Assembly: GCA_012729395.1 (NCBI GenBank)
Contig: JAAYDF010000141.1
Location: 1-64,000 of the forward strand
Source of the DNA: Phycisphaerae bacterium
GTDB taxonomy: Bacteria; Planctomycetota; Phycisphaerae; UBA1845; PWPN01
Direction of reading: 5' to 3'
Length of the DNA stretch: 64,000 bases
A program made the translations under genes and the position numbers. The notes beneath the pieces are model-generated. The model had not been told where the DNA came from, ran no database searches, and saw only the letters and a program-made list of their open reading frames with translations. Below, one piece after another: positions 40,882 to 48,744 of the stretch; the stretch's first letter is position 1, and the number at the start of each line of letters is the position of its first letter.

Positions 40882-41829
40882 TCACACCAACGCGCTCTTG
40901 AAGTACTCCACCGTCCGCCGAACACCTTCTTCCAGCGAGACGGCCGGCTCGTAGCCGAGGATTGTACGGGCTCGCGTCAAATCCGGGCGGCGACGAGTCG
41001 GATCATCCGGGGGCAACGGCTTGTGGATAACCTCCAGCCGGCGATCCAGCACCTTCGAGATCGCTTCCACCAGCTCCAGCATCGAGATCTCGCGATCGTT
41101 GCCCAGGTTGACCGGCTCCGGCGTGTCGCTGGCCATCAGCCGGCACAAACCCTCCACCAAGTCTGACACATAGCAGAAGCTGCGCGTCTGCTCGCCGTCG
41201 CCGTAAACCGTGATCGGCTCACCTCGCAAGCCCTGGCAGATGAAGTTGCTCATCACCCGCCCGTCGTCCACCGACATCCTCGGACCGTACGTGTTAAAAA
41301 TCCGGGCAATCCGCGTCTCTAACTTGTGCTGGCGGTGGTAATCCATCATCAGCGACTCAGCCACACGCTTGCCTTCGTCGTAGCAGCTTCGCACTCCGAT
41401 CGGGTTCACGTGCCCCCAGTAGCTCTCCGGCTGTGGATGAACCTGCGGGTCGCCGTACACCTCGGACGTGCTGGCCTGCAAGATGCGAGCCCGCACCCGC
41501 TTGGCCAACCCCAGCATGTGGTACATCCCGATCACGTTCGTCTTGATCGTCTTGACGGGGTTGTACTGGTAATGCACCGGGCTCGCTGGGCAGGCCAAAT
41601 GATAGATCTGGTCGACCTCCAGCACGATCGGCTCGATCACGTCGTGCCGGATGATCTCGAATCGGCCGCTCAGGAGCAGTTCCTGGTAACGCGGGCCAAA
41701 GTTCTCCAGTCGGCCGGTGAAGAAATTGTCCAGACAGACAACCCGATGGCCCTCGTCAAACAGCCGCAGGCACAGATGTGAGCCGATGAAACCCGCGCCG
41801 CCCGTCACCAGCACCGTCTTGCATGTCAT
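40882..41829 (-). CDS. UDP-glucuronate decarboxylase / UDP-xylose synthase
   Basis: Extended SDR family enzyme, 315 aa, turning UDP-glucuronate into UDP-xylose for envelope glycans. NAD-binding GGAGFIGS is at 10-17. The segment [19 protein letters not shown], including catalytic Tyr and Lys, is close to a signature of [13 protein letters not shown] supplies the Ser/Thr, and [13 protein letters not shown] the substrate loop. GAGGTGACTC precedes the ATG. It is 52 bases downstream of nothing on its own strand except a family A repeat. Confidence 0.93.
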   Translation of the reverse strand: MTCKTVLVTGGAGFIGSHLCLRLFDEGHRVVCLDNFFTGRLENFGPRYQELLLSGRFEIIRHDVIEPIVLEVDQIYHLACPASPVHYQYNPVKTIKTNVIGMYHMLGLAKRVRARILQASTSEVYGDPQVHPQPESYWGHVNPIGVRSCYDEGKRVAESLMMDYHRQHKLETRIARIFNTYGPRMSVDDGRVMSNFICQGLRGEPITVYGDGEQTRSFCYVSDLVEGLCRLMASDTPEPVNLGNDREISMLELVEAISKVLDRRLEVIHKPLPPDDPTRRRPDLTRARTILGYEPAVSLEEGVRRTVEYFKSALV

Positions 41830-42249
41830 GAGTCACCTCATCCTCTCGCCGCCGGAATCCAACGAAGTTGCCGTCCCCCCAGGACCGAACGAACTTGTTC
41901 GCGGTCGGGTTGTCCGTGAAGCGGCAAGCCGACCGCAGAACCCAGCTCGCTCATCCGCTCACTTGGCCATTTGCTGTCCCGCCGGCCAGAAGCTTACCAC
42001 ACGCCCGCCACCGCGGCGAGTCGTTATCGGACGCCCCGGCAACACGTTGACCGCCGACCCATCGGAAGGGTGTATCGTAGACTTGAGGGCATCGCGGGCC
42101 TAACATGAAAATCAGAGCCCGCGCGACACGCCCGTTGCGGCGAGTCAGATAACCATGACGGAAGATACGATGGAGAAACCCGCTTTGGGACGGACAGGAT
42201 AGAATCACGGGTATCGCAAACAGCGTACCTGATCCCGGGAGAATGGGTT
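41830..42249. other. Divergent intergenic region with a family A repeat
   Basis: 420 bases between UXS (minus) and the PHP gene (plus). It includes the family A copy at 41915-41976. The rest shows no gene or RNA I can support. TAGAAT near 42200 could be a -10 element for the plus-strand gene, but there is no good -35. Confidence 0.45.
41915..41976 (-). repeat. Family A repeat, long copy
   Basis: Contains the core with one change (CGTGAAGCGGCAAGCC) plus the extension AGCGAGCTGGGTTCTGC and AAGTGAGCGGATGAG units, which match the long copy at 32950-33008. It lies 86 bases upstream of the UXS start. Confidence 0.7.
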
Positions 42250-42993
42250 TTGCGTTTGCTCAAGACCGTCTTTCATGTGCACACCGACTTCTCCGACGAC
42301 AGTAACAACGCTGTCGAGCACCTGCTGGACTGCGCCCATCGCTGGGGGATCGACTGCCTGGCGGTGACCGACCACGACACCATCGAAGGGGCTCAGGCCC
42401 TGGCGGCCGCGGCCGGCCCTCGCCCGCGGGTCATCGTCGGCGAGGAGATCTCCACCCACGACGGCCATCTCATCGGCCTGTTCCTCAACGAACACGTCGG
42501 CCCCGGCCGGTCCGCCCGCGAAACCGCCAAGGCCATTCGGCAACAGGGCGGCCTCGTGGTCGTGCCCCACCCCTTCAACAGCATCTTCGGTTGCGGCCTG
42601 CGCAGCACCACGCACGACCTCCTCGACCTCATCGACGCCGTTGAGGTCGCCAACGCCCAGAATTTCTCCCCCCTACCCAATCGCAGGGCCCGACAATTCG
42701 CCCACCGGCATCACCTGCCCGCCCTCGTCGGCGTCGACTCGCATCATCGCCACAGCGTGCACACTTGTTACCAGCACATTCCGGAATTCGACGGGCCGGA
42801 GTCCTTCCTGGCCGCTCTGAGACATGCCCAACTGGTGCCCGGACGCCATACGCTCGGATACTTCGCCCGCTCCGCGTGGCTGCTCGCACGTTACCACCTG
42901 GGCCTCGGCACACCCGCCGACTACGGCCGACGCTGCCCCATGGCCCGCCCCAAACACCACGCCCGCTCTCTGCCCGTCCCCATCGAACCCTGA
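42250..42993 (+). CDS. PHP domain phosphoesterase-like protein
   Basis: 247 aa TIM-barrel metal-dependent phosphoesterase of the PHP family. Motifs are HVHTDFSDDS at the very N terminus, AVTDHDTIEGA (about 39-49), VIVGEEISTHDGHLIGLF (about 62-79), VVVPHPFN (about 104-111) and VGVDSHHRH (about 161-169), giving all expected His/Asp/Glu metal ligands. The substrate is unknown. The start is TTG at 42250 with GGGAG 8 bases before. No in-frame ATG can include the first His motif. The C-terminal about 40 residues are Arg/Pro-rich. Confidence 0.85.
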   Translation: MRLLKTVFHVHTDFSDDSNNAVEHLLDCAHRWGIDCLAVTDHDTIEGAQALAAAAGPRPRVIVGEEISTHDGHLIGLFLNEHVGPGRSARETAKAIRQQGGLVVVPHPFNSIFGCGLRSTTHDLLDLIDAVEVANAQNFSPLPNRRARQFAHRHHLPALVGVDSHHRHSVHTCYQHIPEFDGPESFLAALRHAQLVPGRHTLGYFARSAWLLARYHLGLGTPADYGRRCPMARPKHHARSLPVPIEP

Positions 42994-43065
42994 GCCCTAG
43001 CCGCCCGCCCCCTCGGATCAAAGCAGCAAAGGCGATCACACCGCATCCCGAGCGGCCTCTCGAAA

Positions 43066-43872
43066 TCAGGCAGACACCCACGCACGCGGGATAGCGCCGG
43101 CCTTCGTTCCCACCACCGCCACGTAGTGCAAGGGATCACCGTTGGTCGCGATGCGATGCTGGTAACGACGCTGCGTACGCAGCACCAGCAAACCCTCCGC
43201 CACCATACGACGAATCAACCCCGAGAAACCCGAAGGATCCTGGTCGTCCAGAAAATCCTCCTTGATGTTGAAGGCGATCCAGCCACCATCCGCCACGACA
43301 TTGTACGCCTCGGCGAACGCCAGCGTGGGAATGTCACCAAACCCCAAGGCCGCCACGCACGTCAAACAGTTGAACCGGTAGCTCGCCAACAGTTGACGCT
43401 GATCCGAGGCCAGATCGGTCAGATCCAGCACCTGGTAGTCCGCGTAGATCCCAGGGCGATCCCGCTTCGCGGCCTCGGCCGCCTCCTCCAGGATGTCAAT
43501 ACCGACGATGAGCTGGGCTCCCAAATCCGCCAGTTCTTCGCCGACCATTCCGTTTCCCGCACCGACGTCCAGCACGCGCAACCCCTCGGCCGGTTGACCG
43601 ACTCGCCGCAACTGGTCCTCAAGCAACTTGCGGACCATGGTCGGCGAATTGCACTTGAGAATGTCGTAGAACAGCCGCTCGTACAGCCCGGGGATGGTGT
43701 ACAGCTCACCGTAATCGTGAAACCGGATCTCGCGCCAGCCGTCGTCCTCGCGGATGACGCACCACTCCGCGTCCTGCTCCATGCTCAGATTCGGCTCCGG
43801 CAAGGCAATACACGGAATAGTCTGTGTGGCGGTACTCAGTGCCGACGATTGACCGTGGACATGTGTGGCCAT
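43066..43872 (-). CDS. SAM-dependent methyltransferase
   Basis: 268 aa. Start at 43872 (MATHVHGQSS) with GGAGG 8 bases upstream; the longer frame is not supported. Class I fold with VLDVGAGNGMVGEELADLGA (about residues 97-116), GIDILEEA and FNCLTCVAALGFGDIPTLAF. An N-terminal about 80-residue segment contains WREIRFHDYGELYTIPGLYERLFYDIL, as in small-molecule methyltransferases of the UbiE/Trans-aconitate type. The substrate is unknown. It lies 49 bases downstream of a decayed MarR regulator on the same strand, which may once have controlled it. Confidence 0.78.
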   Translation of the reverse strand: MATHVHGQSSALSTATQTIPCIALPEPNLSMEQDAEWCVIREDDGWREIRFHDYGELYTIPGLYERLFYDILKCNSPTMVRKLLEDQLRRVGQPAEGLRVLDVGAGNGMVGEELADLGAQLIVGIDILEEAAEAAKRDRPGIYADYQVLDLTDLASDQRQLLASYRFNCLTCVAALGFGDIPTLAFAEAYNVVADGGWIAFNIKEDFLDDQDPSGFSGLIRRMVAEGLLVLRTQRRYQHRIATNGDPLHYVAVVGTKAGAIPRAWVSA

Positions 43873-43921
43873 GTCATTTCCTCCAAACAAGTTGCCGCCT
43901 GGGCGGCGATTAGATTGCGTC

Positions 43922-44251
43922 TTACTTGTCCGCTGCCGGCAGGTTGGGCGGGTGCCCTTCGCCAAGAACCTCAGTGGAGGATAGGGACGGCATCTGTCCT
44001 TTGAGGTCTGCCGCACCGGCCATGACGCAACCGGTGACCAGCAGCGGGGCGGCGTCGAGATCCTCAGCCGCCATCATGTGGGCCATACGTTGCAGGGTCG
44101 CCAGGATCGTGGTCTGCTCCCACTCCTGCAGCCGGCTCAATTCGAGCCGAAACCGATCTTGCAGCAGCGACGGGGCCTCAGCCAACAGCCGCTGCCCCAC
44201 CTCCGTCACCGAGACCGCCACGCTGCGACGATCTTCGTTGTCTTGATAACA
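43922..44251 (-). pseudogene. MarR-family regulator remnant lacking its DNA-binding helices
   Basis: About 110 codons resembling only the wing and C-terminal helix of MarR regulators (NEDRRSVAVSVTEVGQRLL, then the dimerisation helix FRLELSRLQEWEQTTILATLQRMAHMM). The preceding about 80 residues of a MarR protein, including the recognition helix, are missing. The frame stays open upstream but codes for unrelated Pro/Arg-rich sequence, beginning with a family A repeat at 44260-44275. No start codon with a site is seen at the junction. Confidence 0.72.
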
Positions 44252-44259
44252 AGTTGACC

Positions 44260-44275
44260 CGCGAAGCGGCAAGCG
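44260..44275 (-). repeat. Family A core at the MarR truncation point
   Basis: CGCGAAGCGGCAAGCG, 15 of 16 matches to the core, starting 9 bases from where similarity to MarR ends. Confidence 0.7.
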
Positions 44276-44403
44276 GGTGGCAGGTTGTCTATGCTCGCGT
44301 GGCTTGCTGGGGGGGCTTGAGGTAAACTGCTGCCTTCGGCTGGGAAGGGGGACGGCACCACGGGTGTGGCACCGGCGTCGTATGTGTTTGGCGTTCAGGG
44401 GAA

Positions 44404-44518
44404 GGGGGACAGGCACTTTTTTGCCTTGGAGCTTTTCTGGCGCGGCGGCATCGCCGTGCCGTCATGTGACTGATCCGCGTAGAAAGCCTCCAGACCGGCA
44501 AAAAAGAGCCAGTCCCCC
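44404..44518. repeat. 22-base inverted repeats, REP/MITE-like
   Basis: GGGGGACAGGCAC followed by TTTTTTGCC at 44404-44425 is matched, inverted, at 44497-44518 (20 of 22 bases). The spacer of 71 bases encodes nothing. The word with GGGGACAGGCAC and a T-run is, as I recall, often found with REP-associated tyrosine transposases, but no transposase is present here. Confidence 0.6.
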
Positions 44519-44604
44519 GGCCGCTACAGGAGGTATCCCTGAGGGGCGGGCGATACGATCCGTGTCGGTGGCCGCGGGCGGGTGTTGCGGCGAGGAGGAT
44601 TCTG

Positions 44605-45366
44605 ATGGCCAACGTGATTGCGTGTCGTCTGTTGAGCTATGGCAAATATCAGGCTCGCGGGTGGTCGCACCTGCCGGAGATCGGCGTGCGGAACGTCGAG
44701 CTACCGGTACCCGCGCCGGCGGAGTTGGCCGGGGTGCGCAAACAACTGGCGGACCACGGCCTCAAGGCAACCTCGCTGCAGGCGAAGTGCGACGTGACCC
44801 AAGCCAACGCCGTCGAGGTTATGCGGCCGCAGTTGCAGGCCTGTGCGGATCTCGGAGCGAAGGTCTGCTTCCTCAGCGCCAAGGCGGGTGACACCGACCC
44901 GGGCGTGGTCTGGTCTCACCTGCGGGCGATCGGAGACATGGCGGCCAAGCTGGGCGTGACCGTGGCCCTCGAAACGCATCCCGACCTGATCACCAACGGC
45001 GACCGCGGCCGAGCGACCATGGAAGCGATCAAGCATCCAGCCGTGCGCGTCAACTTCGACACCGCCAACGTGTACTTCTACAACCAGAACGTCACCGCGG
45101 TCGGCGAACTGGGCAAGGTGATCGACTACGTGGCCTCGGTGCATCTCAAGGATACCACCGGCGGTTACCAGGATTGGACGTTCCCCACGTTGGGCACCGG
45201 GGTGGTGGACTTTCCGGAGGTCTTTCGCATGCTGAATGCCCGCGGCTTTGCCGGCCCGTTCACCATGGAGCTCGAAGGCACCAAGGGTGTGGAACTCGAT
45301 GAGGCCGGGCAGCTCAAGTACATCGCCGACTCGGTAGCCTACCTGCGACGCATCGGGGCCTTATGA
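44605..45366 (+). CDS. Sugar phosphate isomerase/epimerase
   Basis: 253 aa xylose-isomerase-like TIM barrel, cytoplasmic (no signal peptide). Metal-ligand strands are VTVALETHPDLITNG (Glu near residue 120), VRVNFDTANVYFYN (Asp near 152), VASVHLKDT (His near 178) and FTMELEG (Glu near 221). It resembles hydroxypyruvate isomerase and inositol-catabolism isomerases, but exact chemistry cannot be told. GAGGAGGAT is 5 bases before the start. Its stop overlaps the start of the enolase-family gene by four bases. First gene of a three-gene operon. Confidence 0.84.
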   Translation: MANVIACRLLSYGKYQARGWSHLPEIGVRNVELPVPAPAELAGVRKQLADHGLKATSLQAKCDVTQANAVEVMRPQLQACADLGAKVCFLSAKAGDTDPGVVWSHLRAIGDMAAKLGVTVALETHPDLITNGDRGRATMEAIKHPAVRVNFDTANVYFYNQNVTAVGELGKVIDYVASVHLKDTTGGYQDWTFPTLGTGVVDFPEVFRMLNARGFAGPFTMELEGTKGVELDEAGQLKYIADSVAYLRRIGAL

Positions 45367-46475
45367 TCGCGATTGACACGATCGAGATCTATCGGGTGCG
45401 CGTGCCCTTGGTCTACCCGTTTCGCACAGCCTACGGCAGCGACGACGCGGTGGAGTCGGTGCTTGTACGCATGGCGAGCGGCAGCCTCGCGGGGTGGGGC
45501 GAAGCGCAGCCTTTCAGCTTGCCGGCGTACAGCCCGGAATACTCGGCCGGCGTGTACCGCACGATCACGGACGTGCTGGCCCGCGGTCTTGTAGGCCAGC
45601 GTATCGCCGGCGGCGAGGACCTCCAGGCCCGCATGGCGTGCTTCAAGGGCAACTACTTCGCCAAGGCCGCTCTGGACATGGCCTGGTGGGATCTGGCCGC
45701 CCGGCAGCAGGGCCTGCCGCTGTGGAAGGTGCTGGGCGGAGTGAGGGACGTCGTCGAGGTCGGAGCCGACTTCGGCGTCATGGAGAGTCTGGACGCCTTG
45801 CTCGGCAAGATTGACGAGGCGGTGCGAGCGGGCTTTGCTCGCGTCAAGTTGAAATATGCTCCCGACTGGGATCTGGCGATGGTCGCCGAGGTCCGCCGGT
45901 CGTTTCCCAAGCTGGTCTTCCATATCGACTGCAACAGCGCGTACACGCTTGCCGATCTGCCCATGTTCCGCGAGTTGGATCGTTTCGGCCTGGCGATGAT
46001 CGAGCAGCCGCTGATGCATGATGACCTGATCGACCATGCGACGCTGCAGAAGCAGATCGCGACGCCGATCTGTCTGGACGAGAGCATCACCTCGGCGAAC
46101 AAGGCGCGCAAAGCGATCGAGATCGGCGCGTGCCGCTGGGTGAATATCAAACCGGTCAGGGTTGGCGGGCTGACGGAGGCTTTGAGAATCCACGATCTAT
46201 GTGCGGCGGCGGGTGTGCCCTGTTGGGTAGGCGGCATGCTGGAGACAGCCGTCGGGGCGGCGCACTGCATGGCCATGGCGACGCTCACGAACATCCGGTA
46301 TCCCAGCGACATTTTCCCGAGCAGCAGGTTCTTCGCGAAGGATTTGGGCAGGCCGGAGATCGCACTCTCCGGGCCCTCGCGGGTCACGCTGCCGACAAGC
46401 GTGGGCTTGGGGGCGAAGCCGGACGAAGAGATGCTCGGGCGGTGCACGGTCGAGCACGCCCGGCTCAGTGGCTAA
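45363..46475 (+). CDS. Enolase-superfamily enzyme of the OSBS/N-acylamino acid racemase type
   Basis: 370 aa member of the muconate-lactonising subgroup. Catalytic residues are the KxK pair Lys162/Lys164 (VKLKYAP), metal ligands Asp189, Glu214 and Asp239, and Lys263 (NIKPVRVGGL). GGMLETAVGAAH closes the barrel. By sequence it is nearest to o-succinylbenzoate synthase and N-succinylamino acid racemase, but no menaquinone gene is near. It sits between a sugar isomerase and a Gfo/Idh dehydrogenase, so a sugar-acid dehydration or an epimerisation is equally plausible. Translationally coupled to the isomerase. Confidence 0.85.
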   Translation: MIAIDTIEIYRVRVPLVYPFRTAYGSDDAVESVLVRMASGSLAGWGEAQPFSLPAYSPEYSAGVYRTITDVLARGLVGQRIAGGEDLQARMACFKGNYFAKAALDMAWWDLAARQQGLPLWKVLGGVRDVVEVGADFGVMESLDALLGKIDEAVRAGFARVKLKYAPDWDLAMVAEVRRSFPKLVFHIDCNSAYTLADLPMFRELDRFGLAMIEQPLMHDDLIDHATLQKQIATPICLDESITSANKARKAIEIGACRWVNIKPVRVGGLTEALRIHDLCAAAGVPCWVGGMLETAVGAAHCMAMATLTNIRYPSDIFPSSRFFAKDLGRPEIALSGPSRVTLPTSVGLGAKPDEEMLGRCTVEHARLSG

Positions 46476-46536
46476 GACCCGTTGCTCGGGCCATGAAGTC
46501 CGCGAGCGATGCGTACGGCGAGAAAGGATCGACAAG

Positions 46537-47613
46537 ATGGCGATCAGGATCGGCGTGATCGGCGGCGGGGTTTTCGGCGAGACGCACATGCAGACTTTCG
46601 CGCAAGCCCAGCGTGAAGGCCGGTGCGAGTTGGTGGCTCTGGCCGAACTGAATGAGGAGTTGCTGGCCAAGCGGCACGAGCAGTTCGGCGTGCGGACCTA
46701 CACGGATTACCGCGAGATGCTGGCCAAGGAGGAGCTGGACGGCGTCACGGTGGTGACCCCGGACCACACCCATCGCCCGATCGTGGTGGCGGCGATGAAG
46801 GCCGGCTGCCACGTCCTGGTGGAGAAGCCCATGGACGTGACCGTCGAGGGTTGCGAGGCGATGATCGCCGCGGCCCGCGAGGCCGATCGACTGCTCGAGG
46901 TGGACTTCCACAAACGCTACGACGCGTACCATATCGCCCTGCGCGAGGCGGTGACCGCGGGCAAATTGGGGCGCCCGCTTTACGGATACGCCTGGATGGA
47001 AAACCGGGTCGAGGTGCCGCGCGACTGGTGGCCCGGCTGGGCGGTGAAGTCGTCACCGGCATGGTTCCTCGGGGCGCACATGGTGGATCTGTTCCGCTGG
47101 CTGATCGGCGGGCCGCGCGGTCGGCGGGTGTACGCCAGCGGGGCCAAGCACAAGCTCAAGTCGCTCGGCGTGGACACCTTTGACTGCGTGCAGGCCAAGA
47201 TCGACTTCGACAACGGCGCCAGCCTGTCGCTGGACACCTCCTGGGTACTGCCCGAGGGGTTCGAGGCGGTGGTCAACCAAGGCATCCGCGTGGTCGGCAC
47301 CGAGGGCATCGCCGAGATCGACTCGCAGAACCGCGGGGCGGAGGCCTGCTTTGCCGGCAAAACGCAAGAGACGATGAACCTGGGTTTCAAGCTCCACGGC
47401 CAGGACAAGTGGGGCCGTCCGCGATACACCGGGTACGGGTTCGAGGCCATCGCCGATCTGATCGAGAACATCGCCTACCTCAAGAGCGGCGGGAAGATCG
47501 CGGACCTGCAGGGCAAGTACCCCGACGGCCTGGACGGCCTGGAGAACACGCGAATCCTCTGCGCAATCCACGAGAGCATCGCCACGGGCAAGTTGGTGGA
47601 GTTGGAAAAGTGA
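46537..47613 (+). CDS. Gfo/Idh/MocA family oxidoreductase
   Basis: 358 aa NAD(P)-dependent sugar or inositol dehydrogenase. Start at 46537 (MAIRIGVIGGG) with AAGGA 8 bases upstream; the frame before it is not conserved. Rossmann GVIGGGVFGETHMQTF at the N terminus, VTPDHTH, the catalytic EKP (VLVEKPMDV) near residue 96, and FLGAHMVDLFRWLIG with the expected His/Asp. Third gene of the operon, 61 bases after the enolase-like gene. A long family A repeat begins exactly at its stop codon. Confidence 0.88.
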   Translation: MAIRIGVIGGGVFGETHMQTFAQAQREGRCELVALAELNEELLAKRHEQFGVRTYTDYREMLAKEELDGVTVVTPDHTHRPIVVAAMKAGCHVLVEKPMDVTVEGCEAMIAAAREADRLLEVDFHKRYDAYHIALREAVTAGKLGRPLYGYAWMENRVEVPRDWWPGWAVKSSPAWFLGAHMVDLFRWLIGGPRGRRVYASGAKHKLKSLGVDTFDCVQAKIDFDNGASLSLDTSWVLPEGFEAVVNQGIRVVGTEGIAEIDSQNRGAEACFAGKTQETMNLGFKLHGQDKWGRPRYTGYGFEAIADLIENIAYLKSGGKIADLQGKYPDGLDGLENTRILCAIHESIATGKLVELEK

Positions 47614-47669
47614 GCGAGGCAGCGAGTCAGGAAGCGAGTTAGCTTTCCCTACCGGCTTGCCGCTTCGCG
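47611..47669 (+). repeat. Family A repeat, long copy starting at a stop codon
   Basis: The element begins with the TGA of the oxidoreductase gene, runs through AGCGAG-type units and a CCCTACCGG segment, and ends with GGCTTGCCGCTTCGCG. It is the only plus-strand copy and follows the only plus-strand gene so marked. Confidence 0.75.
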
Positions 47670-47689
47670 GTGCACAAGCCGTCACTCGA

Positions 47690-48655
47690 TCAAGCAGGTG
47701 GATGGTTCGTCTCCTCCCACGCCGCGATCACGCGGTCGGCGAGAGTCTCGGTGGCGTCGGCCTCGGTGGCGTCAACCCATCGTACATCGGGAATGCGGCG
47801 AAGCCAGGTGCGCTGACTCTTAGCCAGACGCCGGGTGCCGATTTTGATCTGCTCGATGGCCTCGTCGAGCGAGAGTTCTCCGTGGAAATGCCGGATGAGC
47901 TCGGCGTAACCGACGGCTTGGGCGGCCTGCTGGCCGATCCCGCCCGGCCCGGCCAGCAGCGACCGAACCTCGTCGGGCAGCCCGGCGACCATCATCTGCC
48001 GTACGCGGGCGTTGATTCGCCGGTTGACCTCCTCCTTCGGCCGACGCAGTGCGACCACCCGGCAATCATACTGCGAGCAGGATTGCTCCCACTGCGTCTG
48101 GAGCTCGGTGATCGGCCGGCCGCTGAGATGGTAAACCTCCAGGGCCCGCTCGATGCGCCGCAGATCGTTGGCGTGGATGCGTTGAGCGGCCTCGGGATCG
48201 ACCTGGGCAAGTTCGGCGTGCAGGGCGGGCGTTCCCTCGCGCTCCGCCCGCTCGCGGAGCGTTCGCCGGAATGCCGGGTCGGCGGCCGGCCCGTCAAACA
48301 CCCCCGACAGCAACCCGCGCACGAACATCATCGAGCCGCCCTCGGCCACAACGGGCAGATCACGGCTCGCGATATCACGGATGGCTCGGTCCGCGTCACC
48401 AACAAATCGGCCCAAGTTGTACTGGTCGAAGGGCTCGATGATGTCGATCAGGTGGTGGAAGACGTCGCGGCGTTCTTCCGGCGTGGGCTTGGCCGTCCCG
48501 ATGTCCATTCGCCGGTAGATCTTCATCGAGTCAATGGAGACCAGTTCGGCCCCCAGTTGTCGGGCAGCGGCGAGGGCCACGGCACTCTTGCCGCTCGCGG
48601 TACAGCCGATCAGCAGGTTGACCCGAATACGCACGTTTGTATTCCCGTGGCCCAT
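47690..48655 (-). CDS. miaA: tRNA dimethylallyltransferase
   Basis: Adds a dimethylallyl group to A37 of tRNAs reading UNN codons. About 321 aa from ATG at 48655. P-loop GCTASGKSAVALAAARQLGAE, SIDSMKIYRRMDIGTAKPTPEE and DIIEPFDQYNLGRFV are family hallmarks. The start codon lies inside a family B half-repeat (48651-48689), and no Shine-Dalgarno precedes it. A GTG 13 codons later is an alternative. It follows the rnf operon on the same strand, 75 bases after rnfB. Confidence 0.92.
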   Translation of the reverse strand: MGHGNTNVRIRVNLLIGCTASGKSAVALAAARQLGAELVSIDSMKIYRRMDIGTAKPTPEERRDVFHHLIDIIEPFDQYNLGRFVGDADRAIRDIASRDLPVVAEGGSMMFVRGLLSGVFDGPAADPAFRRTLRERAEREGTPALHAELAQVDPEAAQRIHANDLRRIERALEVYHLSGRPITELQTQWEQSCSQYDCRVVALRRPKEEVNRRINARVRQMMVAGLPDEVRSLLAGPGGIGQQAAQAVGYAELIRHFHGELSLDEAIEQIKIGTRRLAKSQRTWLRRIPDVRWVDATEADATETLADRVIAAWEETNHPPA

Positions 48656-48689
48656 CCGTGTCGCAAGCGACACGGTTGAACCGGCTGGG
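48651..48689. repeat. Family B half-copy 1 (over the miaA start)
   Basis: 39 bases: CCCATCCGTG, then TCGCAAGCGACACGG and an AACCGGCTGGG end. Its CCCAT supplies the miaA ATG on the minus strand. Confidence 0.75.
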
Positions 48690-48705
48690 CAGCCCAGGTC
48701 GTCTG

Positions 48706-48744
48706 CCCATCGGTGTCGCAGGCGACACCGCTAAACCGGCTGGG
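48706..48744. repeat. Family B half-copy 2 (over the rnfB stop)
   Basis: Same 39-base unit as 48651-48689, period 55, five differences. On the minus strand it supplies the rnfB TAG stop and the last codons (Gln-Pro-Val). Confidence 0.75.

Larger units (their letters stand above)
44252..44604. other. Repeat-rich gap before the isomerase operon
   Basis: Contains the family A core (44260-44275), a half copy of the palindrome GTGTGGCACCGGCGTC (44364-44379; full palindrome at 51776-51802), and a 22-base inverted repeat pair (44404-44518). GAGGAGGAT just before 44605 is the ribosome-binding site of the plus-strand operon. No gene is seen. Confidence 0.55.

Noticed and set aside
45363-46475. menC as a menaquinone gene
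   Set aside because: Family match is real but context (sugar isomerase, Gfo/Idh) does not support menaquinone synthesis, so no symbol was given.
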